From positions 155,861-219,860 of the forward strand of contig JAXMAO010000007.1 of the NCBI GenBank assembly GCA_046350375.1: 64,000 nucleotides of DNA. The letters run 5' to 3'. Below the pieces are notes generated by a model. That model was not told where the DNA came from, searched no databases, and saw only the letters and a program-made list of their open reading frames with translations. Shown here in pieces: positions 34,732 through 46,882 of this stretch (position 1 is its first letter; each line of letters begins with the position of its first letter). The DNA comes from JAXMAO01 sp046350375. GTDB lineage: Bacteria; Planctomycetota; Phycisphaerae; UBA1845; UTPLA1. The position numbers and the translations under genes were made by a program.

Positions 34732-36780
34732 ATGGCGGCATACTCAACGGCGGACATCCGCAACGTGGCGATCATCGGACACGGCGCTTCCGGCAAGACC
34801 TCGCTGGCCGAGGCGCTCCTGCACCTGACCGGCGCCACCAACCGCCTCGGCTCGGTCGCCGACAAGTCGAGCCACCTGGACACCGACGACGAGGAAAAGG
34901 AACGCGGCTTCTCGATCGACTCGCACGTCTGCCACGTCACCCACGCCGGCAAGCACATCAACCTCGTCGATACGCCCGGCGCGCCCGACCTGCTCGGCCA
35001 GGCCATCGCCGCGCTGGCCGGCGTCGAAACCGCGGTCGTGGTCATCAACGCCGCCGCCGGCATCCAGGTCAACACGCGCAAGATGTACGAGCACGCCAAG
35101 GCCTTCGGCCTGGCGCGGATCGTGGTGGTCAACCGCATCGACGCCGAAACCGCCAACCTCGAAGAGACGCTCAAGCTGCTGCGGGAAACGTTCGGCGCCG
35201 AGCTGACCCCGTTCAACCTGCCGGTCGGCAAGCACAAGGGGGTGGTCGGCTGCTTCGATTCGCGCGGCGCGGCCGGCGACGGCAAGCCCGACTTCGGCAG
35301 CCCCGCCGAGGCCCGCACCGCGATCATCGAGCGCGTCGTCGAGACCGACGACGCCATGATGACCAGGTATCTCGACACCGGCGAGGCCGACATCGCCGCC
35401 GTCGTGCGCCAGGCGCCCGCGGCGCTGGCGGCCGGCGCGCTGGTGCCGCTGGTCTTCACCGACGCGCGGCACGAAGTCGGCGTGAAAGAGCTGCTCGACA
35501 TCGTGGCTCACTTCGCCCCCGACCCGGTCGCCGGCAAGCGCCGCACCGCCGTGCACGGCAGCGATGAAAAGCCGATCGAGCCCCGGCCCGACGCCCCGTT
35601 CTGCGGCATCATCTTCAAGTGTCACTACGAGTCGAAGAGCAACATCAAGTACGTCTTCGTCCGCGTGCTGGCCGGAAAGCTGCACGCCGACAACACCCTG
35701 CTCACGCCCGGCGAAAAGAAGGGCGCCCGCGCCGGCCACCTGCTGCGCTTCCAGGGGGCGGCCCACGCCGAGATCGAGGAGGCCGTCGCCGGCGACCTGG
35801 TCGCCATCGCCAAGCTCGACCTGCCGATCGGCACCACGCTCTACACCGCCCCCACCGACGGGGCCGTCCGCGCGCCGCGCTTCCCGACGCCGATGTTCTC
35901 GCTGGCGCTCACCCCCAAGGCCCGCGGCGACGAAGCCAAGCTCGGCGACGCCTTGCGGCGCATCGCCGATGTCGACCCCTGCTTCAAGACGCGGCACGAC
36001 CCGCAGACCAACGAGCTGGTCGCCTCGGGCATCGGCGACCTCCACCTGCGCATCGTGATGGCGCGGATGCACCGCCAGAGCAAGCTCGACGTCAACACCC
36101 ACCCGCCCAAAATCCCCTATCGCGAGACCATCGTCGCCAAGGCCGACGGCCACTACCGCCACAAGAAGCAGACCGGCGGCGCGGGCCAGTTCGGCGAGGT
36201 CTATCTCACCGTCTCGCCCATCGCCCGCGGCAGCGACCCGGCGATGGAGTGGTCGTGGGACATCTTCGGCGGCTCCATTCCCGGCAACTTCGAAAGCGCC
36301 ATCAAGAAGGGCGCCATGGAGCTGATGGAACAGGGCGCCATCGCCGGCTTCCCGATGCAGGACATCAAGGTCTCAATCACCGACGGCAAGCACCACCCGG
36401 TCGACTCCAAGGAAGTCGCCTTCAAGATCGCCGGCAAGCTCGCCTTCAAGGACGCCATCCTCAAGGCCAGCCCCACGCTGCTCGAGCCGATCGTCGACGT
36501 CGAAGTCACCGTGCCGACCGAAAACGTCGGCGACGTGACCGGCGACCTCGCCCAGCGCCGCGGCCGGCCGCAGGGGCAGGACATGCTGCCCGGCAACCTG
36601 GCCGTCATCCGCGCCCAGGCGCCGCTGGCCAAGATGGCCGACTACCACTCGCGGCTCAGCAGCATCACCGGCGGCAAGGGCAGCTTCGCGATGGAGTTCA
36701 GCCACTACGAGCCGGTCCCCGGCAACGAGGCCCAGGCGATCGTGGCGGCGTACAAGCCGAGGAAGGAAGAGGAAGAGTAG
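34732..36780 (+). CDS. Divergent elongation factor G-like GTPase
   Basis: This 682-residue protein has the EF-G domain order: GTP-binding domain, domain II, and domains III-V (SVTDGKHHPVDSKEVAFKIA-like region near 545-565). The G motifs deviate from canonical EF-G: G1 is GHGASGKT (usually AHIDAGKT), G3 is DTPGAPDLL (usually DTPGHVDF) and G4 is NRID (usually NKMD). The switch-1-like ERGFSID remains. The gene has GGGAGG 4 nt before the ATG and stands alone, without rpsL, rpsG or tuf, so it is probably not the housekeeping factor but the EF-G2/EF-G-like paralogue found in many bacteria, whose role is unsettled. Confidence 0.92.
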   Translation: MAAYSTADIRNVAIIGHGASGKTSLAEALLHLTGATNRLGSVADKSSHLDTDDEEKERGFSIDSHVCHVTHAGKHINLVDTPGAPDLLGQAIAALAGVETAVVVINAAAGIQVNTRKMYEHAKAFGLARIVVVNRIDAETANLEETLKLLRETFGAELTPFNLPVGKHKGVVGCFDSRGAAGDGKPDFGSPAEARTAIIERVVETDDAMMTRYLDTGEADIAAVVRQAPAALAAGALVPLVFTDARHEVGVKELLDIVAHFAPDPVAGKRRTAVHGSDEKPIEPRPDAPFCGIIFKCHYESKSNIKYVFVRVLAGKLHADNTLLTPGEKKGARAGHLLRFQGAAHAEIEEAVAGDLVAIAKLDLPIGTTLYTAPTDGAVRAPRFPTPMFSLALTPKARGDEAKLGDALRRIADVDPCFKTRHDPQTNELVASGIGDLHLRIVMARMHRQSKLDVNTHPPKIPYRETIVAKADGHYRHKKQTGGAGQFGEVYLTVSPIARGSDPAMEWSWDIFGGSIPGNFESAIKKGAMELMEQGAIAGFPMQDIKVSITDGKHHPVDSKEVAFKIAGKLAFKDAILKASPTLLEPIVDVEVTVPTENVGDVTGDLAQRRGRPQGQDMLPGNLAVIRAQAPLAKMADYHSRLSSITGGKGSFAMEFSHYEPVPGNEAQAIVAAYKPRKEEEE

Positions 36781-36851
36781 CACCCCCGAGGCACGGGCGT
36801 CGCACACAGAGATGCATTGAATTGCAACTCATTACGAAGGGCAATGGCACC

Positions 36852-37895
36852 ATGAGCAATTGGGATGACATGAATTGCCCAATCTGCCGAGCTCAGGCAC
36901 GGAACAGAGAAGAACCCAGAGTCGTGGCCCTTTGCGAGTGCGATTGTCAGTCTTGCGGGCGCTATTACTATCTTCAACCACTCAGCCTTGGTACGAAGTC
37001 ACAAGCAGATCGCGCGAAACTGTCCGCGATTTCCCGCGAGGCCGCAATTCAGAATCATGTCATTTGCTTTGCCGTGAGTCCTCCGGGAGTGCCTTCGATA
37101 CCGGGAATTGACACTGTGATCTCGATAGACGACGCGATTGATCGCCGCTTCCCAGCTGACGTTGATGCGAGATTGGAGCGCACGCTGCTCAATCTTGCGG
37201 CGCTCTCCGGAAAAGCCGGACAATGGATGCTTAACTTCTGGGCCACTGATCGCTCGGTGTATTTCGCCGCTGATAAGGACGAAATGTCCTTTGTCCACGA
37301 TGCCCTTGACGAATTGAGACTCATCAAGACTCGAAGCAAGGACAATCGAGGACCTGAGTTTCAGATGACAGCCGCAGGCTGGCGCCTCGTTGGAGATCTA
37401 AAACGGCGAGGCCCAAACAGGAACGAGTTCCAGGGTTTCATTGCGATGTGGTTCGGAAACGACGACCCCAAGAGCCTCGGACCGGGCGCGCGCCAGTCCG
37501 CGGAATTCTGTGATGCGTTACATCGCGACGGCCTGACTCCCGCCATCCTGGATGCGGGATACGACCCACTCCGCATCGACGATAAGCTCTATACCGGCAG
37601 CATCGTCCCCGAAATCGTGGCCGAAATCAGGCGAAGCCGATTCGTGGTCGCAGACTTTACAGGCCTTCGGGGTGGCGTCTATTTCGAGGCCGGATTCGCC
37701 ATGGCGCTCGGAATACCAGTATTCCTGACATGCCACAAGGAAGATGCGAAGAATCTGCACTTTGACATCAGCCACTACAACATCCTCATCTGGGATGAGC
37801 TACCAGAACTGAGAAAGCAGCTCGCCCCACGCATTGCCGCGGAGATTGGTTGGGGCCCCAATCGTCCGAGAGAATCTGAAGCGAAGCCGCGCTAA
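36852..37895 (+). CDS. Zinc-ribbon plus nucleoside deoxyribosyltransferase-like protein
   Basis: The 347-residue protein has a cysteine-rich N-terminus (C9-x2-C12, then C28, C30, C32, C35) that looks like a zinc ribbon. A middle helical or winged-helix-like part follows (about 100-185, with LDELRLIKTRSKDNRGPEFQ and MTAAGWRLVGDLKRRG). The C-terminal domain (195-335) has the pattern GFIAMWF, AGYDPLRIDDKLYTGSIVPEI, SRFVVADFTG, GGVYFEAGFAMALG, which fits the nucleoside 2-deoxyribosyltransferase/TIR-like Rossmann fold; E279 and D268 would be active-site residues by that analogy. The gene is less GC-rich than EF-G and uvrA around it, so it was probably acquired. A nucleotide- or NAD-consuming immune effector is an inference. 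Confidence 0.7.
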   Translation: MSNWDDMNCPICRAQARNREEPRVVALCECDCQSCGRYYYLQPLSLGTKSQADRAKLSAISREAAIQNHVICFAVSPPGVPSIPGIDTVISIDDAIDRRFPADVDARLERTLLNLAALSGKAGQWMLNFWATDRSVYFAADKDEMSFVHDALDELRLIKTRSKDNRGPEFQMTAAGWRLVGDLKRRGPNRNEFQGFIAMWFGNDDPKSLGPGARQSAEFCDALHRDGLTPAILDAGYDPLRIDDKLYTGSIVPEIVAEIRRSRFVVADFTGLRGGVYFEAGFAMALGIPVFLTCHKEDAKNLHFDISHYNILIWDELPELRKQLAPRIAAEIGWGPNRPRESEAKPR

Positions 37896-38069
37896 GTCGC
37901 GGGCAATCGACCGCCCCGCGCCCCCGGGGCGAGCGAACCCCGCCCCGCGCCCGTCCGCCGTGCGGGCTTGATTCCGCCATCCTCCGAACGGTATCCTCAA
38001 CCGTTTCGCCGGAGGGTCGACAGCCACTTTCGGGGTTGCACGGCGTCGGAAGCGGGAAAGCGCGCCCAA

Positions 38070-40931
<2,862 letters not shown>

Positions 40932-40953
40932 GGCATACTTCACGCGCGCACCG

Positions 40954-40992
40954 CGAAGCTTCACGCTTCGGTGGTGCAGGCTTTCAGCCCGT
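40954..40992. repeat. Hairpin and degraded copy of the dispersed palindrome
   Basis: CGAAGC/GCTTCG with a TTCAC loop (40954-40970) lies 22 nt after uvrA and could end transcription weakly; there is no T-run. Right after it, GGCTTTCAGCCCGT (40979-40992) matches 14 of the 21 bases of the palindrome at 23729 and 60471, while the left arm is degraded. It sits in the convergent gap between uvrA and the DUF6614-like gene. Confidence 0.55.
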
Positions 40993-41012
40993 CTCATCGC
41001 TTCACGGCGGAA

Positions 41013-41357
41013 TCAGCCCGTCGCGCCGCCGCGCTGTGGATCAGGAAAGTCGCGGTAGAGCGCCGATTTGAAATCCTTCACCATCGCGAAGACCCGCGCG
41101 TGCAGCGCCTCAAGCTCGCCCGTGCGGGCGGCGGCCAGGCCGAATGCCTCGTCGAGCTGCGCCAGCGACGCGGCCTGGATCGACACGTGGAACTCGCCCA
41201 GCTCGGCCGGGCCGAAGCCGAGCTTGCGGCGCGTCAGCCGGTAGCCGGCGATCTTGCCTGCGGTCTGAAGAAACCCCAGGAACGCCCGCAGGTTGGACGC
41301 GAATTCGAGGTCGCGCCGCGTGTCCGCCAGGTTGAACCAGATCTCGTAGTGATTCAC
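41013..41357 (-). CDS. DUF6614-like small conserved protein
   Basis: This 114-residue soluble protein begins MNHYEIWFNLADTRRDLEFA and contains GYRLTRRKLGFGPAELGEFH and FKSALYRDFPDPQRG. I recognise this pattern as the conserved family that I recall as DUF6614, seen in planctomycetes and cyanobacteria, with no known function. The fold is probably a small alpha/beta ferredoxin-like domain. It is transcribed in the same direction as, and 57 nt after, pntB, so it may belong to that operon. The protein is complete. Confidence 0.75.
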   Translation of the reverse strand: MNHYEIWFNLADTRRDLEFASNLRAFLGFLQTAGKIAGYRLTRRKLGFGPAELGEFHVSIQAASLAQLDEAFGLAAARTGELEALHARVFAMVKDFKSALYRDFPDPQRGGATG

Positions 41358-41414
41358 GCGTCGGCGCCCCGCAACTTTTCTTCTTGGCCGGTCGCCCGGC
41401 CGCGGCCCGCGGCG

Positions 41415-42863
41415 TCAGTGGATTCCGCCGCCGGCGAGCTGCTTGGCCACGTCGCCGACCATCTTCTTGGCGTCGCCGAACAGCATCAGCGTCTTGTCGA
41501 GGTAGAACAGCTCGTTCTCGACGCCGGCAAACCCGGGGTTCATCGAGCGCTTCACCACGATGACCGACTTGGCCTTGTCGACATCGAGGATCGGCATGCC
41601 GTAGATGGGGCTGCTCTTGTCGTGCCGCGCGGCCGGGTTGACCACGTCATTGGCGCCCAGCACCAGCACCACGTCCACCTGCGGAAACTCGGGATTGATG
41701 GTTTCCATGTCGATCAGGCGGTCGTAGGGAATCTCGGCCTCGGCCAGCAGGACGTTCATGTGGCCCGGCATCCGCCCCGCCACCGGGTGCACGGCGAACT
41801 TCACGGTGACGTTCTTCTTGCTCAGCTCGTTGTAAAGCTCGCGCACCATGTGCTGCGCCTGTGCCACGGCCATGCCATAACCCGGAACGACCACCACCTC
41901 GCCGGCCATTTCCATCATCTGGGCGGCCTCTTCAGCGTTGGTCGACTTGACCGTCTTGTCGGTCGCCGCCGCCGCCGCCGCCTGCACCTGCCCGAAGGCT
42001 CCGAACAGCACGTTGAAGAACGAGCGGTTCATCGCCTTGCACATGATGATTGACAGAATCAGTCCGCTCGAGCCGTCCAGCGCGCCGGCCGTAATCAGCA
42101 GCTTGTTCTCAACCACCACGCCCATGGCCACGGCGCTCAGGCCGGCGTACGAATTCAGGATGGAGATGACTGTCGGCATGTCGGCCCCGCCGATCGGAAT
42201 GATCAGCAGCACGCCAAACACCAGCGACAGCACGATGATCAGCGCATAGAGCAGCCACCAGGTCGGGTGGAAGAAGGTCAGCACGACGCCCGATGCGATC
42301 GCCACGGCGAACAGCGTCAGGTTGATGAGATTCTGGTTCTTGTAGGTGATCGGCCGCGTGGGGATCAGTTCCTGAAGCTTGGCGGCGGCCATCAGGCTGC
42401 CGGTGAAGGTGACGAAGCCGAGGATGACCTCGAAGATGATCGCCCCGACGCGGAAGGGCGTGAGCTGCCCCTCGCCCATCCAGATCGAATACTTCGCCGT
42501 GCCGACCAGTCCGGCCGCCAGCCCGCCGAACGCGTGCGACAGCGCCGTCCGCTGCGGCACGGCCGTGAGCGCCACGCGCGACAGCGGATAGCCCAGCGCA
42601 ATGCCGGCCAGCGCGCCATAGACGATCCAGCGATAGTGCTGCACCTCGTGGTCCAGCAGCGTCCCGGCGACGGCCATCACCATGGCCGCCACGCCGGCGA
42701 ACACGCCGTTGCGGGCCGTCTTCGGGTCGCTCATCCATTTGAGCGACATGATGAACAGCCCGGTGGAGATCAGGTAGATCAGCTGGATGATGTAATAGCG
42801 CGCGTCGGCGGTGGCGCCGGTCGCCGCGCCGAGCAGCAGGCCGATCGACGACGTGGCGGTCAC
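41415..42863 (-). CDS. pntB: NAD(P) transhydrogenase subunit beta
   Basis: PntB carries the NADP(H)-binding domain III and most of the proton channel of the transhydrogenase that makes NADPH from NADH at the expense of the proton gradient. The 482-residue protein has about nine transmembrane segments followed by the soluble domain: VVVPGYGMAVAQAQH, FAVHPVAGRMPGHMNVLLAE, LGANDVVNPAARHD and IYGMPILDVDKAKSVIVVKR are the family signatures. It overlaps pntAB by 4 nt. The protein is complete. Confidence 0.97.
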   Translation of the reverse strand: MTATSSIGLLLGAATGATADARYYIIQLIYLISTGLFIMSLKWMSDPKTARNGVFAGVAAMVMAVAGTLLDHEVQHYRWIVYGALAGIALGYPLSRVALTAVPQRTALSHAFGGLAAGLVGTAKYSIWMGEGQLTPFRVGAIIFEVILGFVTFTGSLMAAAKLQELIPTRPITYKNQNLINLTLFAVAIASGVVLTFFHPTWWLLYALIIVLSLVFGVLLIIPIGGADMPTVISILNSYAGLSAVAMGVVVENKLLITAGALDGSSGLILSIIMCKAMNRSFFNVLFGAFGQVQAAAAAATDKTVKSTNAEEAAQMMEMAGEVVVVPGYGMAVAQAQHMVRELYNELSKKNVTVKFAVHPVAGRMPGHMNVLLAEAEIPYDRLIDMETINPEFPQVDVVLVLGANDVVNPAARHDKSSPIYGMPILDVDKAKSVIVVKRSMNPGFAGVENELFYLDKTLMLFGDAKKMVGDVAKQLAGGGIH

Positions 42864-43153
42864 TTGGCCGGCTCCTTCTTGCGGAACATCTTGAGCATGC
42901 GATCGGTGATCAGAAACCCGCTCACGATGTTGGTCATCGAGGCGAACACCGCCACGGCCCCCAGCGCCGTGCTGAGCGGCGTCTTCTGCTCGCCCGCGAC
43001 CAGGATCGCCCCCACCACCGCGATCGCCGAAATGGCGTTCGTCAGCGACATCAGCGGCGTGTGCAGCAGCCGCGAAACGCGCCGGATGACCTCCAGCCCG
43101 ATGAAGGTCGCCAGCATGAAGACGAACAGCGCCGATATCAGGTCCAGTTGCAT
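42860..43153 (-). CDS. pntAB: NAD(P) transhydrogenase alpha, membrane part (PntAB)
   Basis: This 97-residue protein corresponds to the membrane portion of the alpha subunit in species where PntA is split. Three to four hydrophobic segments are present, with the conserved LLHTPLMSLTNAISAIAVVG. Together with the upstream PntAA and downstream PntB it forms the three-gene transhydrogenase. It overlaps pntB by 4 nt (translational coupling) and follows pntAA by 57 nt. Confidence 0.95.
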   Translation of the reverse strand: MQLDLISALFVFMLATFIGLEVIRRVSRLLHTPLMSLTNAISAIAVVGAILVAGEQKTPLSTALGAVAVFASMTNIVSGFLITDRMLKMFRKKEPAK

Positions 43154-43210
43154 CCGGTTGCGACTCCTCTCGCCGTCTGCGCCCCCGCGTTCACAATCGC
43201 GCCGCGCCGC

Positions 43211-44362
43211 TCAGCCGGCCGACTGCGCCTGCTTTGCGCCGGCGTGCACGACCTCGCCCGCGTGCGTCACCAGCGCGCCCTTCAAAACTTCGTCGTTCAA
43301 GTCGAAGTTGAACTTCTTGTCCTTCCAGAAGGCCAGCACAAACGTCATCAGGTTGCGGGAGTAGAGCGTGCTGGCATGGATCGGCATCTCGCTCGGCAGG
43401 TTCAGCGGCCCGCAGATCGTCACGCCGTGCTGGATGGTGATCCGCCCCGGCTCGGTCAGCTCGCAGTTCCCGCCCCCTTCGGCCGCCAGGTCGACAATCA
43501 CCGCGCCTGGCTTCATCTGCCGAACCATCTCGGCCGTAATCAGCCGCGGCGCCTTCACGCCGCCGATCAGCGCCGTGGTGATGACCACGTCGGCCAGCCC
43601 GCAGTGCCTGGCCAGCAGGTCGGCCTGCTTCTTGTAGAAATCGGCTGACAGCTCCTTCGCGTAGCCGCCGGCGTCCTGGGCCGACTCGCTGGTGTCCACG
43701 CCGGTCCACTTGGCGCCCAGGCTCTCGATCTGCTCGCGGACGGCCGGGCGGGTGTCGGTCGCCTCGACCGTTGCGCCCAGTCGTCGCGCGGTGGCGATCG
43801 CCTGCAACCCGGCCACGCCGGCGCCGATCACGAACACCTTGGCCGCCAGCACCGTGCCCGCCGCGGTCGTCAGCATCGGGAAGTAGCGCCCCGAGACCGT
43901 CGCCGCCAGCAGCACCCCCTTGTAACCGGAAATGTTGGCCATGCTGGAAAGCGTGTCCATCGACTGTGCCCGGGTGATGCGCGGGATGCAGTCGGTGGCA
44001 AACGCCGTGACGCGCCGCTCGGCCAGCCGGCGAACCGCGTCGACGTTGCGCGTCGGATAGAGCGTCGTCAGCAGCATCGACTCGGGCCGCAGCAGCTCGA
44101 CCTCGTGCCGGCCGCCGGCGGTCTCGCCCGTCGGCGGCTGCACCTTCAGCACCAGGTCGGCCGACCCCAGCAGCCCGGCGGCGTCGGGGACAATGGTCGC
44201 CCCGGCGGCGCGGAAGGAATCGTCGTCGAAGAACGCGTTGACGCCCGCCCCGCTCTCGACCGAGACCTCGATCCCCGCCTGCACCATCTTCTTGCAGGTG
44301 TCCGGAACGACCGCCACGCGCCGCTCGCCGGCGAGTATCTCTCGTGGAACCGCGATTCTCAT
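43211..44362 (-). CDS. pntAA: NAD(P) transhydrogenase alpha, NAD-binding part (PntAA)
   Basis: PntAA binds NAD(H) and hands hydride to PntB. The start is the ATG at 44360-44362 (MRIAVPREILAGERRVAVVP), with GAGGTG just upstream, giving 383 residues. The open frame reaches 44464 but the extra residues are not typical. The alanine dehydrogenase-like N-terminus, the NAD fold VFVIGAGVAGLQAIATARRL and the loop ALIGGVKAPRLITAEMVRQM are all recognisable. It is the first gene of the pntAA-pntAB-pntB operon. Confidence 0.96.
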   Translation of the reverse strand: MRIAVPREILAGERRVAVVPDTCKKMVQAGIEVSVESGAGVNAFFDDDSFRAAGATIVPDAAGLLGSADLVLKVQPPTGETAGGRHEVELLRPESMLLTTLYPTRNVDAVRRLAERRVTAFATDCIPRITRAQSMDTLSSMANISGYKGVLLAATVSGRYFPMLTTAAGTVLAAKVFVIGAGVAGLQAIATARRLGATVEATDTRPAVREQIESLGAKWTGVDTSESAQDAGGYAKELSADFYKKQADLLARHCGLADVVITTALIGGVKAPRLITAEMVRQMKPGAVIVDLAAEGGGNCELTEPGRITIQHGVTICGPLNLPSEMPIHASTLYSRNLMTFVLAFWKDKKFNFDLNDEVLKGALVTHAGEVVHAGAKQAQSAG

Positions 44363-44552
44363 GCGCACCTCGCGCCCGGCGCCAGGCGTCGTCGCGCCTC
44401 TCGGCCGGGGGCGATATCTTACACGCGACCCGCCGCGACGAAAGCCCGCCGCGGCGCCCGGCACGCCTCCGACGCAGCGCGCCGCCGGTGCCCGCGCGCC
44501 GCGGGAATCCCACTCATACCATAGGGAAGATCGTCGTGCGTCGCGAGCGACT

Positions 44553-45014
44553 TCAGTCGCGCGGCAGCGGCACGCCGTGCAGCCGGCGGCAGGCCTCCGA
44601 CAGCCGGCGCATCACCGCCACGCGCACCGCCGGCACCGACACCTGGTGCGACCAGCGCCGCGCCCCGCTCGCCAGCAGGGCCGGCGACATCAGCATCACC
44701 GTCGGGTTGACGTGTGGCGTCGATTTCGCCACCAGCCGCAGCAGCCAGCAGTCGATCGTCGAGAGCCCGGCGTCGCGCAGGACCCGCCGGAAGAGCCGCG
44801 CCGGCTGCCGCCCGACCGGGTCGCGTCGCCCCTCCTGAAGGATGCCGAGCATCCGCAGCACGATCCAGCAGATCAGCAGCGCCGCCGCCAGCAAAATCAC
44901 CTGGATGATGATCTGCGAGCCGCTGCTCGTCCCCTCGTTGAACTCGTAGCGCATCGAGCGCAGAAAGCGCTCGGTGCTCTCCGACACCTGCGACTGCGCC
45001 AGGAACAGCATCAT
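44553..45014 (-). CDS. Small membrane protein of unknown function
   Basis: This 153-residue protein has one clear transmembrane helix (IIIQVILLAAALLICWIVLRM, about residues 35-55) and a basic cytoplasmic domain rich in Arg and Leu. No family is recognised. Its ATG overlaps the stop of the HEAT-repeat gene (ATGA), so the two are translationally coupled and probably work together. Confidence 0.75.
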   Translation of the reverse strand: MMLFLAQSQVSESTERFLRSMRYEFNEGTSSGSQIIIQVILLAAALLICWIVLRMLGILQEGRRDPVGRQPARLFRRVLRDAGLSTIDCWLLRLVAKSTPHVNPTVMLMSPALLASGARRWSHQVSVPAVRVAVMRRLSEACRRLHGVPLPRD

Positions 45015-46882
45015 GACGCGGCTCCCTGGGCCAGGTCCGGCTTGGGCGGCGCGGGCTGCGACAGCGCTTCCAGCACCCGGGCGGCCTGCCCGCGGATGGT
45101 CGAATCGGGATCGCTCTCGGCGGCCTCGCGAACCCGCGGCGCCATCGCCGTGATGCGCAAGGCGGATATCAGCCCCAGCGCGTTCGAACGGTGCATCCGC
45201 CGCGGATCGACCAGCATCCGCACCAGCTCGTGGGCCGCCGCCGCGTGTCGCCGCCGCAGCAGCGCCCGCACGGCACAGGTCCGCAGGCGCGTGTTCGGAT
45301 GGGCCAGCAGCGGCAGCAGCAGCTCCGGGCGCAGGTCGGGCGCGATCCGGTCCAGCCCGGCGACCGCGTTGGCCACCACGCGCGGATCGCCGTCGTTCAT
45401 CGCCCGCTCGAGAATCCGCCGCGCCGTCGGTCCGCCCGCCACGCCCAGCGCCGCGACGGCCATCGAGCGGACATAGACATCTTCATCGCTGGTCAGCCCC
45501 GCCAGCTCGTCCATGAAGTCCGCGACCAGGCCCAGCATCGACACCAGCCGGATCGCGCGGCTGCGATGCTCGGCCGTCTGAGACAGCAGCATCGCGCGGC
45601 ACGGCAGGAAGAATCCGCGCATTCGCGAACGCAGCTTGCGCCCGGCGGCGCGCGCCAGCCGCGGGTCGAGGCGATCGGCGTTCTTCCAGAGCACTTCAAA
45701 GATTTCCTCGCCGGACTTGCGGACCGGCTGGGCCGCCGTCGCGGCGCCGCGCCGCTCGCGGGCCGCCAGCCGCCGGCGATGGGCCAGCGCCCGCTCGGCG
45801 ATGCGCTGCCCCGCCGGGCAGCCGGTCCGCGCCGCCCGCTCCAGGGCACGCGTTGCCGCCGGGCCGTCCAGACGCGTCAGTTCCCAGACGGCCGAAACGG
45901 CCGCCGCCGCGGCGTCTCCACCGGCGACCTGCAACAGGCAGTCGACCTTCACCTCGTTCGACAGCCCGGTCGCCATCAGCCAGGCGGGAAAGCGCTGCAG
46001 CGCGTCGGGCGGCAGGTCGGCGATGGCGTCGAACCCGCCCGCCAGCCACGCGAGGCGGCGAATCGCGCCCAGCGCCTGGCGGATCCGCGGATCACGCACC
46101 AGCACGCTGTGGCGCATCATCTCGACCCAGAACGCCAGGTCGCAGCGCGTCTCGAGCCGCTTGACGATGTGCGTCCGCGCCTCGGGATGCATCAGCCCCA
46201 GATAGGCGTAGCTCGCCAGCCGCGGGTCGTCGTGCGTGACAAACCGCTGCACCATCGCATGCAGATCCGGCCCGCGCCGCGCGCAGATCGCCGCCAGCAC
46301 GTCGGGCGGCATGTCGAGCGGCATGAGCATCGCCGCCTCGACCGCCTCGAGCCGGTGATGCGCGCTGAAGCTCGTGACCGCCTCGCCGATCGCCCGCGCG
46401 ACGAACTGGCGCAGCTCGGCCAGCGGTGTGCCGCCGGTCGTCGGCGCCGACGGCTCTTTCTCGCGCGCGAGCTGGCGCGTCGTCTCGCGCAGCAGGCGCG
46501 TCGCGGCCGTCTCGCGGACCTTGGGGGCCGCGTCGCGGATCGCCATCGCCAGGAGCGTGCAGAGGCGCGGATCGGCCAGTTGCTCGATCAGCTCGAGCGC
46601 GTTGACGCGCGAGTCAATCGGCGGCGCCCGCAGCGCCCCGGGCAATGCGTCGATCAGCGCCGCACGGCGCTCGATCGCGGCGGCCCGCACCGGCTCGGTC
46701 ACCAGGTGAAACGCGCCGATCAGCTGAACCAGGCTCTCGCGCTTGCCGCGCCGCAGCAGTGTTTCGGCGGCGTGCGTGCGGTAGGGCTCGGCCAACAGCG
46801 GCAGCGCCTCGCCCAGCGCCTCGTCGGCGACCGGGCTGTCTATGCCGCCCAGCACGTTGTAGATGTGCGGCGTCCCCGCCAT
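45011..46882 (-). CDS. HEAT-repeat protein
   Basis: This 623-residue protein is built of about 30-40-residue helical pairs with conserved D-x-R and A-x-x-A-L spacing, for example DEDVYVRSMAVAALGVAGGP, NDGDPRVVANAVAGLDRIAP, HPNTRLRTCAVRALLRRRHA and SDPDSTIRGQAARVLEALSQ. This is the HEAT/PBS-lyase repeat pattern, a scaffold for protein contacts. There is no signal peptide or membrane segment, so it is cytoplasmic. It is coupled to the small membrane protein downstream and may recruit it to partners. No enzyme domain is visible. Confidence 0.85.
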   Translation of the reverse strand: MAGTPHIYNVLGGIDSPVADEALGEALPLLAEPYRTHAAETLLRRGKRESLVQLIGAFHLVTEPVRAAAIERRAALIDALPGALRAPPIDSRVNALELIEQLADPRLCTLLAMAIRDAAPKVRETAATRLLRETTRQLAREKEPSAPTTGGTPLAELRQFVARAIGEAVTSFSAHHRLEAVEAAMLMPLDMPPDVLAAICARRGPDLHAMVQRFVTHDDPRLASYAYLGLMHPEARTHIVKRLETRCDLAFWVEMMRHSVLVRDPRIRQALGAIRRLAWLAGGFDAIADLPPDALQRFPAWLMATGLSNEVKVDCLLQVAGGDAAAAAVSAVWELTRLDGPAATRALERAARTGCPAGQRIAERALAHRRRLAARERRGAATAAQPVRKSGEEIFEVLWKNADRLDPRLARAAGRKLRSRMRGFFLPCRAMLLSQTAEHRSRAIRLVSMLGLVADFMDELAGLTSDEDVYVRSMAVAALGVAGGPTARRILERAMNDGDPRVVANAVAGLDRIAPDLRPELLLPLLAHPNTRLRTCAVRALLRRRHAAAAHELVRMLVDPRRMHRSNALGLISALRITAMAPRVREAAESDPDSTIRGQAARVLEALSQPAPPKPDLAQGAAS

